Shown here: positions 50,080 to 59,392 of the stretch, piece by piece
How positions within the stretch are numbered: the stretch's first letter is position 1
Layout: each line of letters opens with the position of its first letter
Source of the DNA: Aedoeadaptatus coli
GTDB lineage: Bacteria; Bacillota; Clostridia; Tissierellales; Peptoniphilaceae
Assembly (NCBI RefSeq): GCF_900343085.1
Contig: NZ_OPYI01000006.1
Span: 1 to 64,000, forward strand
Direction of reading: 5' to 3'
Length of the DNA stretch: 64,000 bases
Translations under genes and position numbers: made by a program
Notes under the pieces: generated by a model
Databases searched by the model: none
Told to the model about the DNA's origin: nothing
The model's input: only the letters and a program-made list of their open reading frames with translations

Positions 50080-52206
50080 TTAAATGGCGCAGGGGCTGTA
50101 GCCGCAGTCTTGGCACTCGGCGCAGCCGCCGCTGTGGTTCATGGTGCCGCCGCACATGGGGCAGGTGTCCGGGTTTTCCGTCATCTGCTTGGCGATCTCC
50201 CGATTCAATTCGTCTTGGAGTTCTTTGATGCGGTCGGCGCCGTCTTTTTTGTCGTTCGTAATCAAAATGCCGCTTCTGGCGCAGCCGTCCCGATAAATGG
50301 TAATGCCCTTCAGGCCCCGCTCCCAGGCGTAGACGTAAAGGTCTTCCACTTCTTCCACGGTAAATTCATTGGGCACGTTCACCGTGGAGGAGATGGAGGC
50401 GTCGATAAATTGCTGCCAGGTGGCCTGCACATTGATCCGGTCCCGATAGTTTAAATTGGACGTGGTGATGACGTAATCGGGCAAATCTTCTTCCCTCGAA
50501 AGGCCCTGTGCTTCCATGAGCTTGCGAATGATCTCCGTGTACACCGTGTAGTAGGTGTCTTCCGTGTGGAGGGATTCGGATTTTCTCACGTAGCTGATTT
50601 GGAAGATGGGCTCCACGCCGTTGCTGCAGCCGATTAAGGTGGAGATGGAGCCCGTGGGGGCGATGGTGAGGAGCTGGGAATTTCTCAGACCGTACTCTTC
50701 GATTAAGGCCAAGACGTCGTCGTCGGCATTGGAGCGAATAAATTCACTGGCCAGCACCTTGTCTTTTCGGTAGCGGGGGAAGGGGCCGGCTTCTTTTGCC
50801 AAGAGGGCCGACTGACGCAGGGCTTCGTTCACGAGGACGCGGCCGATTTGGTTGATGAGGTTTAGGGATTCCGAGGAGCCGTATTTAATGCCCATTTTAA
50901 TGAACATGTCGGCGACGCCCATAATGCCCAGGCCGATTTGGCGCAGATCCCGGGAAAGTTCCCGCTGCTCTTTTAAGGGGTGCAGGGCCATGTTTTCGTC
51001 CAGCACGTCGTTTAAATAGATGACGCCTTCCCGCACCAGTCGGCCGAAGGATTCGAATTCGAAGCGGGCGAATTTGCTGAAGGGGTATTTGACGAATTCC
51101 CCTAAATTGATGCTGGAGAGATTGCAGGAGCCGAAGGCGGGCAAGGGCTCTTCCGCGCAGGGATTCACGCCGGCGTATTCGAAGGTGTCGTCTTCGCTCA
51201 TAATGTGCCAGGAATTGATCCGGTCTTTAAAGAGAATCCCCGGCTCGGCCATGTCCCAATTGTTGTAGGCCAAATTGCGCATCATGTCCCGGGCACTGAC
51301 TTCCCGACGGATTTTTTCCCCGGTGGCTTCCACGTCGAAGGTCAGGGTAAAGGGCGCATCTTCTTTGTAGGCCTTGAAGAAATCGTCGCCGCAGTTCACG
51401 GAAATATTGGCGCTGGTCACCTTGTCCAGATCCTTCTTCACATTGATGAAGTCGATAATGTCCGGGTGAGAGGCGTCCATATTGAGCATGAGGGCGCCGC
51501 GGCGGCCCCGCATGCCGATAAGGCCCGTGGTGAGGGAGTAGAGATCCATAAAGCTCACGGCTCCCGTGGTGGAGGAGGCGGCGTTATTGACTCTGGCTCC
51601 TTTCGGGCGCAGTTTGTTTAAGGTGAGGCCCACGCCGCCGCCGTAGCTGTACGTGCGGGCCATCCACTTGGCCGTGTCGTAGATGGATTCGATATTGTCT
51701 TCCACCTGGGGCATGACGTAGCAATTGGAAAGGGTGATCTTTTTTCCGTAGGCGTCCAGGCCGCGGCCGGCCAAAATCCGTCCCGCCGGCATAAATTCCT
51801 TGTTGGCGATGGCCTTTTTAATGGCGGAATTGCCGCCTGATACCCGTTCCAAAAAACCTTCGAAGCTTTCCGAATCGAAGCGGTACTTCTTCTCGTAAAT
51901 GTCCCGCTGCAGATCCGTCATGTCCCAGCCGTGTTCCCTGAGGCGCGTGCGCTCTTGGCGGTAGAGGATGTATTTCTTCGCCGCCACGGGATCCTTCGCC
52001 ATAAGGGAAAGCTCCACGGCGTCTTGTATGGTCTCGATGTCCACGACCTCTTCGCCGGTGCATTTTTCCGTCACTTCCTTCGCCACGGCCCGGGCCGCGT
52101 CTTCGTCCACGCCCCCCTCCGTTTCCGCCATGGCTTTTTTTACGGCGACGACGATTTTCTCTGCGTCGAATTCCACCACATTCTTGTTTCGTTTCCTTAC
52201 CTTCAT
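50080..52206 (-). CDS. nrdJ: Adenosylcobalamin-dependent ribonucleoside reductase (class II)
   Basis: 708 residues. An N-terminal ATP-cone (about 1-90, KVRKRNKNVVEFDAEKI) regulates overall activity. The ten-stranded barrel has LSNCYVMPQVEDNIESI and the active-site loop NPCAEEPLPAFGSCNLSSINL with the thiyl-radical cysteine, plus TIAPTGSISTLIGCSNGVEP. The C-terminal zinc-ribbon-like tail CPMCGGTMNHSGGCAECQDCGYSPC supplies the reducing thiols, as in class II enzymes. It makes deoxynucleotides with or without oxygen and depends on B12. The ATG at 52206 has GAGGAGG five bases upstream. Palindromes upstream may be regulatory. Confidence 0.93.
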   Translation of the reverse strand: MKVRKRNKNVVEFDAEKIVVAVKKAMAETEGGVDEDAARAVAKEVTEKCTGEEVVDIETIQDAVELSLMAKDPVAAKKYILYRQERTRLREHGWDMTDLQRDIYEKKYRFDSESFEGFLERVSGGNSAIKKAIANKEFMPAGRILAGRGLDAYGKKITLSNCYVMPQVEDNIESIYDTAKWMARTYSYGGGVGLTLNKLRPKGARVNNAASSTTGAVSFMDLYSLTTGLIGMRGRRGALMLNMDASHPDIIDFINVKKDLDKVTSANISVNCGDDFFKAYKEDAPFTLTFDVEATGEKIRREVSARDMMRNLAYNNWDMAEPGILFKDRINSWHIMSEDDTFEYAGVNPCAEEPLPAFGSCNLSSINLGEFVKYPFSKFARFEFESFGRLVREGVIYLNDVLDENMALHPLKEQRELSRDLRQIGLGIMGVADMFIKMGIKYGSSESLNLINQIGRVLVNEALRQSALLAKEAGPFPRYRKDKVLASEFIRSNADDDVLALIEEYGLRNSQLLTIAPTGSISTLIGCSNGVEPIFQISYVRKSESLHTEDTYYTVYTEIIRKLMEAQGLSREEDLPDYVITTSNLNYRDRINVQATWQQFIDASISSTVNVPNEFTVEEVEDLYVYAWERGLKGITIYRDGCARSGILITNDKKDGADRIKELQDELNREIAKQMTENPDTCPMCGGTMNHSGGCAECQDCGYSPCAI

Positions 52207-52222
52207 CCTGTCCTCCTCTGAT

Positions 52223-52250
52223 TTATCCACAAACTATCAACATATTGTGG
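52223..52250. promoter_or_regulatory. DnaA box and flanking palindrome upstream of nrdJ
   Basis: A perfect DnaA box TTATCCACA (52223-52231) overlaps an inverted repeat CCACAA (52227-52232) / TTGTGG (52245-52250). The minus-strand CCACAATATGTTGATA part resembles the NrdR box pattern. Confidence 0.45.
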
Positions 52251-52284
52251 TTAAGTTCTGTCTGTTTCTATCTTACCTCTAAAT

Positions 52285-52307
52285 GTAGTATATGCTATTT
52301 ATACTAC
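52285..52307. promoter_or_regulatory. Palindrome upstream of nrdJ (operator candidate)
   Basis: GTAGTAT (52285-52291) and ATACTAC (52301-52307) with a 9-base centre. It also contains TATACT-like -10 material on the minus strand, so it may overlap the promoter. Confidence 0.45.
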
Positions 52308-52347
52308 GCTATGGCCGCGGGATTTTCAAGACGCTTTTCGAGCAAAT

Positions 52348-52369
52348 AAAAAAGACGCCGAAGCGCCTT
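52348..52369 (-). terminator. Terminator of the GH73 gene
   Basis: AAGGCGC-TTCG-GCGTCTT followed by T4 on the minus strand, overlapping the stop codon. Confidence 0.8.
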
Positions 52370-52901
52370 AATTTTCGTCGTAGCTTTTTAAATTGTAGAC
52401 AGTCATAACCTCGATCAGAATGTCGCCGTAGCGGGGATTGGTGCTGTAACCCGCCGGGTGAAGGGCCATGGCGTAGGCCTCGGCGCTTTCCGCTTGCCGC
52501 ACCGGCTCGTACCGGGCGGCCTTGGCGATGAGCTTGCCGTAGTCGTAAAAGCTCTCCCGGGCGGAGTCGTAGGTGCGAAAGCCGTCTTCCACGGCCATCT
52601 TCTGCTCCCCTTCCATTTCAATGGTGGGAAGCACCACGCCCTTTCCCTTGATGCCGAAGTAATTGTTGTATTCCTTGGACAGTTCGCTTTCGCCGAAATT
52701 CGACTCCACCGCCGCCTGGGCCAAAATCACCGAGGGATAGAGATCGTATTTCTTCCCCACTTCCTGAGCCAGGGGCGCGTAGGCCGAGAAAAAATCCTCC
52801 CGACTGTGGACGCTCTCCCGATTCGGCTCGTAGCGGGGCCGCATAAAGAAAAGCGCCAAGAGGAAGACCGCGAGAAAGAGTTTCCGTTTTCTCTTCTTCA
52901 C
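52368..52901 (-). CDS. Glucosaminidase (GH73) domain protein
   Basis: 177 residues from GTG. An uncleaved signal or anchor (about 1-20) precedes a GH73-type endo-beta-N-acetylglucosaminidase domain: YPSVILAQAAVESNFGESEL (with the catalytic Glu in AVESN), then NNYFGIKG and a Tyr-rich second half (AYAMALHPAGYSTNPRYG). It cleaves peptidoglycan glycan chains. It starts three bases after the nhaC stop, so the two are co-transcribed; no wall-binding module is present. Confidence 0.88.
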   Translation of the reverse strand: MKKRKRKLFLAVFLLALFFMRPRYEPNRESVHSREDFFSAYAPLAQEVGKKYDLYPSVILAQAAVESNFGESELSKEYNNYFGIKGKGVVLPTIEMEGEQKMAVEDGFRTYDSARESFYDYGKLIAKAARYEPVRQAESAEAYAMALHPAGYSTNPRYGDILIEVMTVYNLKSYDEN

Positions 52902-52904
52902 GAT

Positions 52905-54329
52905 TTATTCCACCTCGATGACCGTGTCGGGATCGTCCTTAATATAGAAGGTGTTTCGTCCCAGGGCCGTCATGGCGATGACCACCACGGGCATCAGGTA
53001 GTTAAACACGGCAAAGGGCAAATAGGCCATGGGAGAGACGTGGAGCACGCCTTTCATGTACACACCGCAGGTATTCCAGGGCACGAGGCAGCTGGTCACC
53101 GTCCCCGAGGCCTCCAGAGTGGAGGAGAGCATTTTCGGGTGCAGTCCCCGCCGGCGGTATTCCGGCGCAAACATGCGGCCGGGCACCACCAGGGAAATGT
53201 ATTGCTCCGGCATGGTCATATTGGACAGGAGGCAGGTAAACAGCGTGGCGGTCACGAGGCCCGTGACGGAGCGAATGCCCTGCACCACGGTCTTGACGAT
53301 GACTTCCATTTGCCCCGTCTCCTCGGCGATGCCGCCGAACATCATGGCGATTAGGGTCAGGGACACGGACTGCATCATGTTCATGAGGCCGCCGGCGGTT
53401 AAAAGCTTGTCCAAACTCTCGATGCCCGTTTGAGACAGATAGCCGTTCATGCCGCTTCCCAATATTTCTTTCATGCCCACGGTGGGCTGAATCATCGGGC
53501 CGATAAAGGTGGCCACCACGATCCCCAGGACGATGCCGGGAAGGGCCGGCAGCTTAAAGGCGATGGTGACGATGACCACGATGGGGGGCAAGAGGAGCAG
53601 GGGGCTGATGACAAAGGTGCTCTTCAATCCCTCCTGAAGGGCCACGATGCCCGAAGTGTCCGCCCCGCCGGCCGAGCCGCTGTAACGGGTCGTTAAGAAG
53701 GCGAAGATCGCCAAGGTAAGTACATAAGTAATCATCGTGGGCTTGATCATGGCCTTCACGTGGGTAAAGACATCGGTGCCGCTCATGGCCGGGGCCAGAT
53801 TCGTCGTGTCCGATAAGGGGCTCATCTTGTCGCCGAAGTAGGCGCCGGACAAAATGGCGCCGGCGGTGACGGGGGCCGGAATGTTCAGGCCCTGAGCGAT
53901 GCCCATAAGGGCGATCCCCATGGTGGCCGCCGTGCCCCAGCTGCTCCCCGTGGCCAGGGAGGTAATGGAGCAGATCAAGCAGGCCGCCACGAGAAAAATC
54001 GACGGCTTTAAAATCCCCAGGCCGTAGTAGATCATGGAGGGCACCACGCCGGTGGCGATCCAAATGCCCACCAGAATCCCGATGGTGATTAAAATCATCA
54101 CCGAAGGCAGGGCCTGAGAAATCCCCCGCACCATGGCCTTTTCGATGCTGTCCCATGAATAGCCGATCCGCATGGCCATTAAAGCGGCAAAGATCACGCC
54201 GATAAACATGGGAATGTGGGGTTCGATCTCAAATTTTAAAATGCTCACGCACATAATTAAGACGAGGCCGAAAAAGACCGTCAGGGCCTCCCACAGCTTC
54301 GCCTTTCTCGGCGCATTCGTCGCTTTCAT
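52905..54329 (-). CDS. nhaC: NhaC-family Na+/H+ antiporter
   Basis: 474 residues with about twelve helices. The family blocks TGSSWGTAATMGIALMGIA (about 147-165) and GAYFGDKMSPLSDTTNLAPAM-type sodium-site segment (about 180-200), and later TVTSCLVPWNTCGVYM, place it in NhaC, which includes malate/lactate antiporters. GGAGG lies nine bases before the ATG. It heads an operon with the glucosaminidase. Confidence 0.9.
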   Translation of the reverse strand: MKATNAPRKAKLWEALTVFFGLVLIMCVSILKFEIEPHIPMFIGVIFAALMAMRIGYSWDSIEKAMVRGISQALPSVMILITIGILVGIWIATGVVPSMIYYGLGILKPSIFLVAACLICSITSLATGSSWGTAATMGIALMGIAQGLNIPAPVTAGAILSGAYFGDKMSPLSDTTNLAPAMSGTDVFTHVKAMIKPTMITYVLTLAIFAFLTTRYSGSAGGADTSGIVALQEGLKSTFVISPLLLLPPIVVIVTIAFKLPALPGIVLGIVVATFIGPMIQPTVGMKEILGSGMNGYLSQTGIESLDKLLTAGGLMNMMQSVSLTLIAMMFGGIAEETGQMEVIVKTVVQGIRSVTGLVTATLFTCLLSNMTMPEQYISLVVPGRMFAPEYRRRGLHPKMLSSTLEASGTVTSCLVPWNTCGVYMKGVLHVSPMAYLPFAVFNYLMPVVVIAMTALGRNTFYIKDDPDTVIEVE

Positions 54330-54520
54330 CGCTACAATCCTCCTCGTGGAATACTTTCCTGCATTAGTAAGTAAGAATATATGAGGACATTATAATATAA
54401 AACGCCGCCACGCGCCACGAAAATGAGCCCACAGAGGCCGACGAACTCTAAGATCCGACTAATTTCCGGAATAAAAATATATTTTCTGCATCCCTTCCCT
54501 CGGCAGCAAAATTTCCCCAT

Positions 54521-54550
54521 AAAAAAAGCCCGCCGAAGCGGACTCTTTTT
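54521..54550 (-). terminator. Terminator of brnQ copy 1
   Basis: AGTCCGC-TTCG-GCGGGCT then T7 on the minus strand. Confidence 0.85.
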
Positions 54551-54560
54551 AAAAGGTATT

Positions 54561-55886
54561 TTAGAAGCCTCCCGTATCCGGGTGATCGTCGATGGTTTTG
54601 CCGACGCCCATCTTGCCGATGAGGTAGCCGATGGCAAAGCAAACGAGGGAAGGAACGAACCAGGTAAAGCCGAATTGACCTAAGGGTAAATTTTGGATGG
54701 AAGCAGCCATGCCGCCCAGGCCAATCTTTTCGCCGACGGTTTCGATGATAGCGACGACAAGAACGCCTGCGACCATGACGATGTAGGCCATGTCGTAGCG
54801 AACGCGTTTTTCAAACATCATGTAGAATACCAAGGCGATGATAATCGGGTAAACGATGGTAAGCACGGGGCCTGCCAAAGCGATGATGGCATCGACGCCG
54901 ATTAAGGAGAGTGCAAAACTGATGACCGTAACGACGATAACGGTAACGCCGTATTTGATCTTGCCGTTACTGATGTCTTCGAAGAAGTTCCCTGCAGCGG
55001 AGGTTAAGCCGACGGAGGTTGTGAGGCATGCCAGTGCGACGGCGAGACCCAATGCGACCTTACCGAAGTTACCGAAGAGCATACCGACTAAGCTGACCAA
55101 AATTTCGACGCGGGAGTCGTCTCCGGTAAACATGCTGCTGCCTTGTGCGCCTAAGTAGGTGAGACCACCGTAGACGACGGCCAAGGCGACGAAGCAGACC
55201 AAGCCGACCATCATAATGAAGGAACGGCGTTCCTTTTCACTGACTTCGCCATAGCCTTTTCGAATCAAGTCGGCGACGACGATACCGGTGAATAAGGGAG
55301 CTGCCAGGGCGTCTAAGGTTTGATACCCTTCATAGAAACCGCTGACGAAGAAGCCGCCGTCGTGTTCGACGGGAACAATGGCTCCGACGGGCGTAATAAT
55401 CGCTTTAGCAATAATGAGAACGAGGAAGATCAATAATGCCGGCGTTATGTATTTACCGATAATATCGACGACGCCGCTTTCTTTATAAGCGAGAGCGAAG
55501 GTAATAGCAAAGAATATGATGGACGTAATGAAGGCGGGTGCGTTCGGGAAGAACGGCATAACGCCGACTTCGTGGGTCGTAGCTGCGGTTCTGGGAATTG
55601 CGAAAGCAGGACCGATACAGATAATAGCAACGAGGGATAACAGCTTCGCAAAACCGGGGCTGACCCGTTTACCTAAGTCAACGGCACGGCCGCCTGCAAA
55701 GGCTGTTATGAAAACGGTTAGAATGGGAATGACCGGGTCGGCTAAAAGGAAGCCGCACATGGTAGCAAACCAACCGTCACCGGTGGTAACACCTAAGTAA
55801 GGCGGGAAGATCAAGTTACCTGCGCCGAAGAAAATAGCGAACAGGGCAAGACCGCTGACAAAGATATCTTGGGTTCTTTTGTTCAT
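54561..55886 (-). CDS. brnQ: Branched-chain amino acid carrier BrnQ (LIVCS family), copy 1
   Basis: 441 residues, twelve predicted helices. The N-terminal GLALFAIFFGAGNLIFPPYLG and the LACLTTSVGLTSAAGNFF block are diagnostic of Na+/H+-coupled Leu/Ile/Val carriers. It is followed (upstream in coordinate order) by a close paralogue with its own promoter. AAAGGAGATG six to seven bases before the ATG. Uptake of branched-chain amino acids suits an amino-acid-fermenting anaerobe. Confidence 0.93.
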   Translation of the reverse strand: MNKRTQDIFVSGLALFAIFFGAGNLIFPPYLGVTTGDGWFATMCGFLLADPVIPILTVFITAFAGGRAVDLGKRVSPGFAKLLSLVAIICIGPAFAIPRTAATTHEVGVMPFFPNAPAFITSIIFFAITFALAYKESGVVDIIGKYITPALLIFLVLIIAKAIITPVGAIVPVEHDGGFFVSGFYEGYQTLDALAAPLFTGIVVADLIRKGYGEVSEKERRSFIMMVGLVCFVALAVVYGGLTYLGAQGSSMFTGDDSRVEILVSLVGMLFGNFGKVALGLAVALACLTTSVGLTSAAGNFFEDISNGKIKYGVTVIVVTVISFALSLIGVDAIIALAGPVLTIVYPIIIALVFYMMFEKRVRYDMAYIVMVAGVLVVAIIETVGEKIGLGGMAASIQNLPLGQFGFTWFVPSLVCFAIGYLIGKMGVGKTIDDHPDTGGF

Positions 55887-55936
55887 AAACTCATCTCCTT
55901 TATAAAATTCTAAGGTTCGTTCTACCTTTGTGTAAC

Positions 55937-55965
55937 ATTATATCTAAATCACATACCTTTTTGAA
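55937..55965 (-). promoter_or_regulatory. Promoter of brnQ copy 1
   Basis: TTCAAA (55965-55960), 17 bases, TATAAT (55942-55937), about 50 bases before the ATG. Confidence 0.55.
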
Positions 55966-56271
55966 GTAAATTTTTCAATTAACGAAAACTGTGCCTATTT
56001 TGTCGTCTGTGTACTATATATTTGTATACGCTTGGGTTTTCACCTCAATATTTGCTTTATTCGTTATTTCTGTGTCGATCTTTCGCCGAAAACGAGATGC
56101 TTTTTTTCTTTTCCTTTAACTTTGCCCGCCGCGAAAATAATAAAAACGATTGCCTCGGGCTCTTTTTTTACCCGGCGATGCAAAATTTTTCGCGGCCTTT
56201 CTTCCGAGGCATCTTTGCTTTTTCGTCGATCTCTTTTTTTATCCCCGGCTATTAAATCCCCGCTTCGGCAA
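55966..56271. other. Intergenic stretch between the two brnQ genes, no gene seen
   Basis: The gap between the coding regions (55887-56315) holds the promoter of copy 1 and the terminator of copy 2. The middle is A/T-run-rich with no T-box, no other RNA motif and no ORF with a ribosome site. Confidence 0.5.
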
Positions 56272-56300
56272 TAAAAAAATGCGCACCGAAGTACGCATTT
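56272..56300 (-). terminator. Terminator of brnQ copy 2
   Basis: ATGCGTAC-TTCG-GTGCGCAT then T7 on the minus strand, with one G-T pair. Confidence 0.8.
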
Positions 56301-56315
56301 TGCTATCTTATTATT

Positions 56316-57644
56316 TTAGAAGGCGGGCTTTATGTCGTGATCCGAGCGTTTCTTGCCCATGCCCATTTTGCCGCAAACCGTGCCGATTAAGGCGCCGATG
56401 ATGCCGGGTACGAACCAGCTGAAGCCGAATTCCGCTAAGGGCATTTGATCGATAATGTTGGCGGCGCCTTCGAAGGAACCGGTCATGTTAAAGATCGTGG
56501 TAATGGCAGCGGTAAGGAGGGTTCCCACGGCCATGCCGATAATGGTGCCGTCGTAGGGCAATTTACGATCAAAGATCATAATGAAGGACATGGCGATAAT
56601 GGCGGGATAGACGATGTCCAGAACCGGACCAGCCAAGCCGATAATGCCTTCGACGCCGACGAGGGAGAAGGTGAAGCTGACGAGGACGGATACGCAGACG
56701 ACGTATTCGTATTTCCACTTGCCGTTGGTAACGGAGTTAAAGAAGTTTCCGCATGCCGAGGTTAAACCGACGGAGGTGGTGAGGCAGGCCAAGCTGACTG
56801 CCACAGCCAATGCCGCTTGACCCCATTTGCCTAAGAGCAGGCCGACGCTGCCGACGAGGATTTCGACGCGGGTTGCATCGGGTGCGAAGTGGGTGCCGCC
56901 TTGGGCGCCGACGTAGGTGAGGCCGCCGTAGATGATGATTAAGAGCACCATTGCCAAGACACAAACCTGAACGATCATCTTTTGTTTTTCTTCCTTCGGC
57001 GCGTCGCCGTAGCCTTTTCGAATCAAGTCGCCGGTTACGATGGCGGTACAGAGAAGGGATACCATGGCGTCCATGGTTTGATAACCTTCTTTAATCCCTT
57101 GGGTAAAGTAGCCGGTACCTTCCGCGGGAAGAATGGGCCCGATGGGGGTGATAATGGCTTTTGCGATAATAATGCCTAAGAAAAGTAAGAGAACCGGCGT
57201 AATGTAATTACCGATAATGTCGATAACGCCCGTTTCCTTAATAGACAGGGCCAAGGTAATGGCAAAGAAGATGCCGGATGTAACCCAAATCGGTGCGCCC
57301 GAGAAGAAGGGAAGAATACCGACTTCGTGGGTGGTGGCGGCGGTTCTCGGGATGGCGAAGACCGGACCCAGACTGATCATGGCCGCAACGGCTAAGATCA
57401 GAGCGAAGGGGTAATTGACCCGTCGGCCCAAGTCCACGGCTTTACCGCCGGCAAAAATGGTGACGACTAAGGTAATAATGGGGATAACCGGGTCCGCTAA
57501 AAGGAAGCCCAGCATAACCGATGTCCACGAGTCACCTGCCTGGAATCCTAAGTAAGGCGGAAAGATTAAGTTGCCCGCGCCGAAAAAGATAGCGAACAGC
57601 GCGAAGCCAACGACCATGACGTCTTTTGTTTTACTGCTTTTCAT
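56316..57644 (-). CDS. brnQ: Branched-chain amino acid carrier BrnQ (LIVCS family), copy 2
   Basis: 442 residues, highly similar to copy 1 from end to end (same FGAGNLIFPPYLG and LACLTTSVGLTSACGNFF blocks). Small differences lie in loops and in the last 60 residues. Each copy has its own promoter and terminator, so they are separately expressed rather than one operon. GGAGTGAC precedes the ATG. Confidence 0.93.
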   Translation of the reverse strand: MKSSKTKDVMVVGFALFAIFFGAGNLIFPPYLGFQAGDSWTSVMLGFLLADPVIPIITLVVTIFAGGKAVDLGRRVNYPFALILAVAAMISLGPVFAIPRTAATTHEVGILPFFSGAPIWVTSGIFFAITLALSIKETGVIDIIGNYITPVLLLFLGIIIAKAIITPIGPILPAEGTGYFTQGIKEGYQTMDAMVSLLCTAIVTGDLIRKGYGDAPKEEKQKMIVQVCVLAMVLLIIIYGGLTYVGAQGGTHFAPDATRVEILVGSVGLLLGKWGQAALAVAVSLACLTTSVGLTSACGNFFNSVTNGKWKYEYVVCVSVLVSFTFSLVGVEGIIGLAGPVLDIVYPAIIAMSFIMIFDRKLPYDGTIIGMAVGTLLTAAITTIFNMTGSFEGAANIIDQMPLAEFGFSWFVPGIIGALIGTVCGKMGMGKKRSDHDIKPAF

Positions 57645-57678
57645 TTAGTCACTCCTTCAATAGTTCTATACGTCATTC

Positions 57679-57684
57679 ATTATA
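57679..57684 (-). promoter_or_regulatory. -10 box (TATAAT) of brnQ copy 2
   Basis: Perfect TATAAT on the minus strand, about 35 bases before the ATG; no clear -35. The remaining AT-rich gap to 57850 shows nothing else. Confidence 0.45.
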
Positions 57685-57850
57685 CAGAATATTGAACGCG
57701 ATCGCTACATTCGTGACGAATTAGAATGATTTATTTATGAAAACCTTTATTTAGGAAAATGATTTCATATTTTACGTCAAAATTATAAAATATTTTCTTC
57801 GAGCGGATTGAATGGAGTTGTGTTTATATTGTATATTGAATTTCGTGGTG

Positions 57851-58306
57851 TTAATTTCCCTTTTTTACTTTAGCATGGCGCGACGCCACGAGGATGATGG
57901 CGTCGTGTTCCAATAAAAGCGTGCCCGCTTCGTCTCGGGTGAAGGCGTTCACGTGGACGACGCCGTAGTCGCCGCCGCTTTTGATTTCGATTTTGTCCAC
58001 GACGACGCTGGTATAAAGATCCACATTGGGATAGATGGGATTGACCCAGCGCAGGTGATCCATGCCGATGCCGGCGACGACGCCGCCTCCGTCCAATCCC
58101 GTGGCGACCCAGCGGCCCCAAGTGGCGCTGAAGCTGTGAAGGCCCGATGCGATGATTCCGCCGAAGCGACTGCCTTTCGCCGCCTCCGGATCCGTGTGAA
58201 AGGGCCGGTCGTCGTAGGCCCGCGCGTAGTCGATGATTTCTTTTTCAGTCAAGGCGAAGGGATCCAGTTGAAAGGTGAGCCCTTCCACGTAATCTTCTAA
58301 ATACAT
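57851..58306 (-). CDS. MaoC-like hotdog dehydratase
   Basis: 151 residues. The hydratase motif is visible: YARAYDDRPFHTDPEAAKGSRFGGIIASG (about 28-56) with catalytic Asp and His in YDDRPFHTD, followed by the hotdog helix. These enzymes hydrate enoyl-CoA or related acyl thioesters. AAGGAGG five bases before the ATG. It follows mnmA by nine bases and may be co-transcribed, though functionally unrelated. Confidence 0.88.
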   Translation of the reverse strand: MYLEDYVEGLTFQLDPFALTEKEIIDYARAYDDRPFHTDPEAAKGSRFGGIIASGLHSFSATWGRWVATGLDGGGVVAGIGMDHLRWVNPIYPNVDLYTSVVVDKIEIKSGGDYGVVHVNAFTRDEAGTLLLEHDAIILVASRHAKVKKGN

Positions 58307-58315
58307 TTTTCCTCC

Positions 58316-59392
58316 TTATCCGCGGGAATCGACGATGGTGCCGCCGCCCACGACTTTGTCCCCGTCGTAACAGACCACGGCCTGGCCCTTGGCGATGGCG
58401 CCGTGGGGCTCGTCGAAGATCAGGGTAATGTCTCCGTTTTTCTTGTCGATTAAGGTGGCGGAGGTCTCCGCGCCGTGGTAGCGGGTGCGGGCGGTGACTT
58501 TCAGCTCGTCGGTTTCGGGATAGCTAAGCCACTGAAAGTCCACGGCATCCAGCTCTCTCTTTTTCAGATGCTCTTTGTTTCCCACGACGACTTGATTTTT
58601 CTCCATGTCTTTGTCCAGGACGTAGACCGGATGGCCCGCCGCTACGCCCAGGCCCTTTCGCTGGCCGATGGTGTAGCCCACGGCGCCCTTGTGGCGGCCG
58701 AGAACGCGGCCTTCTTCATCCACAATGTCGCCTTCGGCGTAGGTTTTGTTTTCCCTCCGCTCCAAGAAGGCCTTGTAATCCCCGTCGGGGACGAAGCAGA
58801 TGTCCTGGGAGTCGTGTTTTTTGGCGTTGACCAGCCCCGCCTCTTCGGCGATTTTACGCACTTCGCTCTTTTCCAATTCCCCGAGGGGGAAAAGTGTGTG
58901 GGCCAATTGCTCCTGGCTCAGGCTGTAAAGGACGTAGGACTGATCCTTCTTTTCGTCCGGGCCCTTTAAGAGGGCGTAGCGCTTCAGATTCTCGTCGTAT
59001 TGGATGCGGGCGTAGTGGCCCGTGGCGATGTAGTCGCAGTCCAGCTCCTTCGCCCGGGTGTAAAGGTCTTCGAATTTTAAGTAGCGATTGCAGTCGATAC
59101 AGGGATTGGGGGTCCAACCCTTTTCGTAATAGGCGACGAATTTGTCGATGACTTCTTCTTCGAAGCGTTCGGAAAAATCGTAGACGAAGTAATCCATGCC
59201 GAGCTTCGCGGCGACCATGCGGGCGTCGTCGATGTCGTCAAGGGAGCAACAGGTGTGGCCGGTGTGGGCCACCGTGTCGTTTTCGTACAGTTTCATGGTT
59301 ACGCCGATGCATTCGTGCCCGGCTTTTTTCAGTAAATAGGCGGCCACGGAGGAATCTACGCCTCCGGACATTGCGACGAGTATGCGACTCAC
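58316..59392 (-). CDS. mnmA: tRNA-specific 2-thiouridylase MnmA
   Basis: 358 residues from GTG. The PP-loop SGGVDSSVAAYLL (about 9-21), the catalytic-cysteine segment NPCIDCNRYLKFEDL (about 97-111), the second cysteine in DSQDICFVPDGDY (about 194-206) and the C-terminal barrel are all present. It thiolates U34 of Lys, Glu and Gln tRNAs. It overlaps the cysteine desulfurase gene by four bases (GTGA), and that enzyme is the expected sulfur donor. Confidence 0.95.
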   Translation of the reverse strand: MSRILVAMSGGVDSSVAAYLLKKAGHECIGVTMKLYENDTVAHTGHTCCSLDDIDDARMVAAKLGMDYFVYDFSERFEEEVIDKFVAYYEKGWTPNPCIDCNRYLKFEDLYTRAKELDCDYIATGHYARIQYDENLKRYALLKGPDEKKDQSYVLYSLSQEQLAHTLFPLGELEKSEVRKIAEEAGLVNAKKHDSQDICFVPDGDYKAFLERRENKTYAEGDIVDEEGRVLGRHKGAVGYTIGQRKGLGVAAGHPVYVLDKDMEKNQVVVGNKEHLKKRELDAVDFQWLSYPETDELKVTARTRYHGAETSATLIDKKNGDITLIFDEPHGAIAKGQAVVCYDGDKVVGGGTIVDSRG

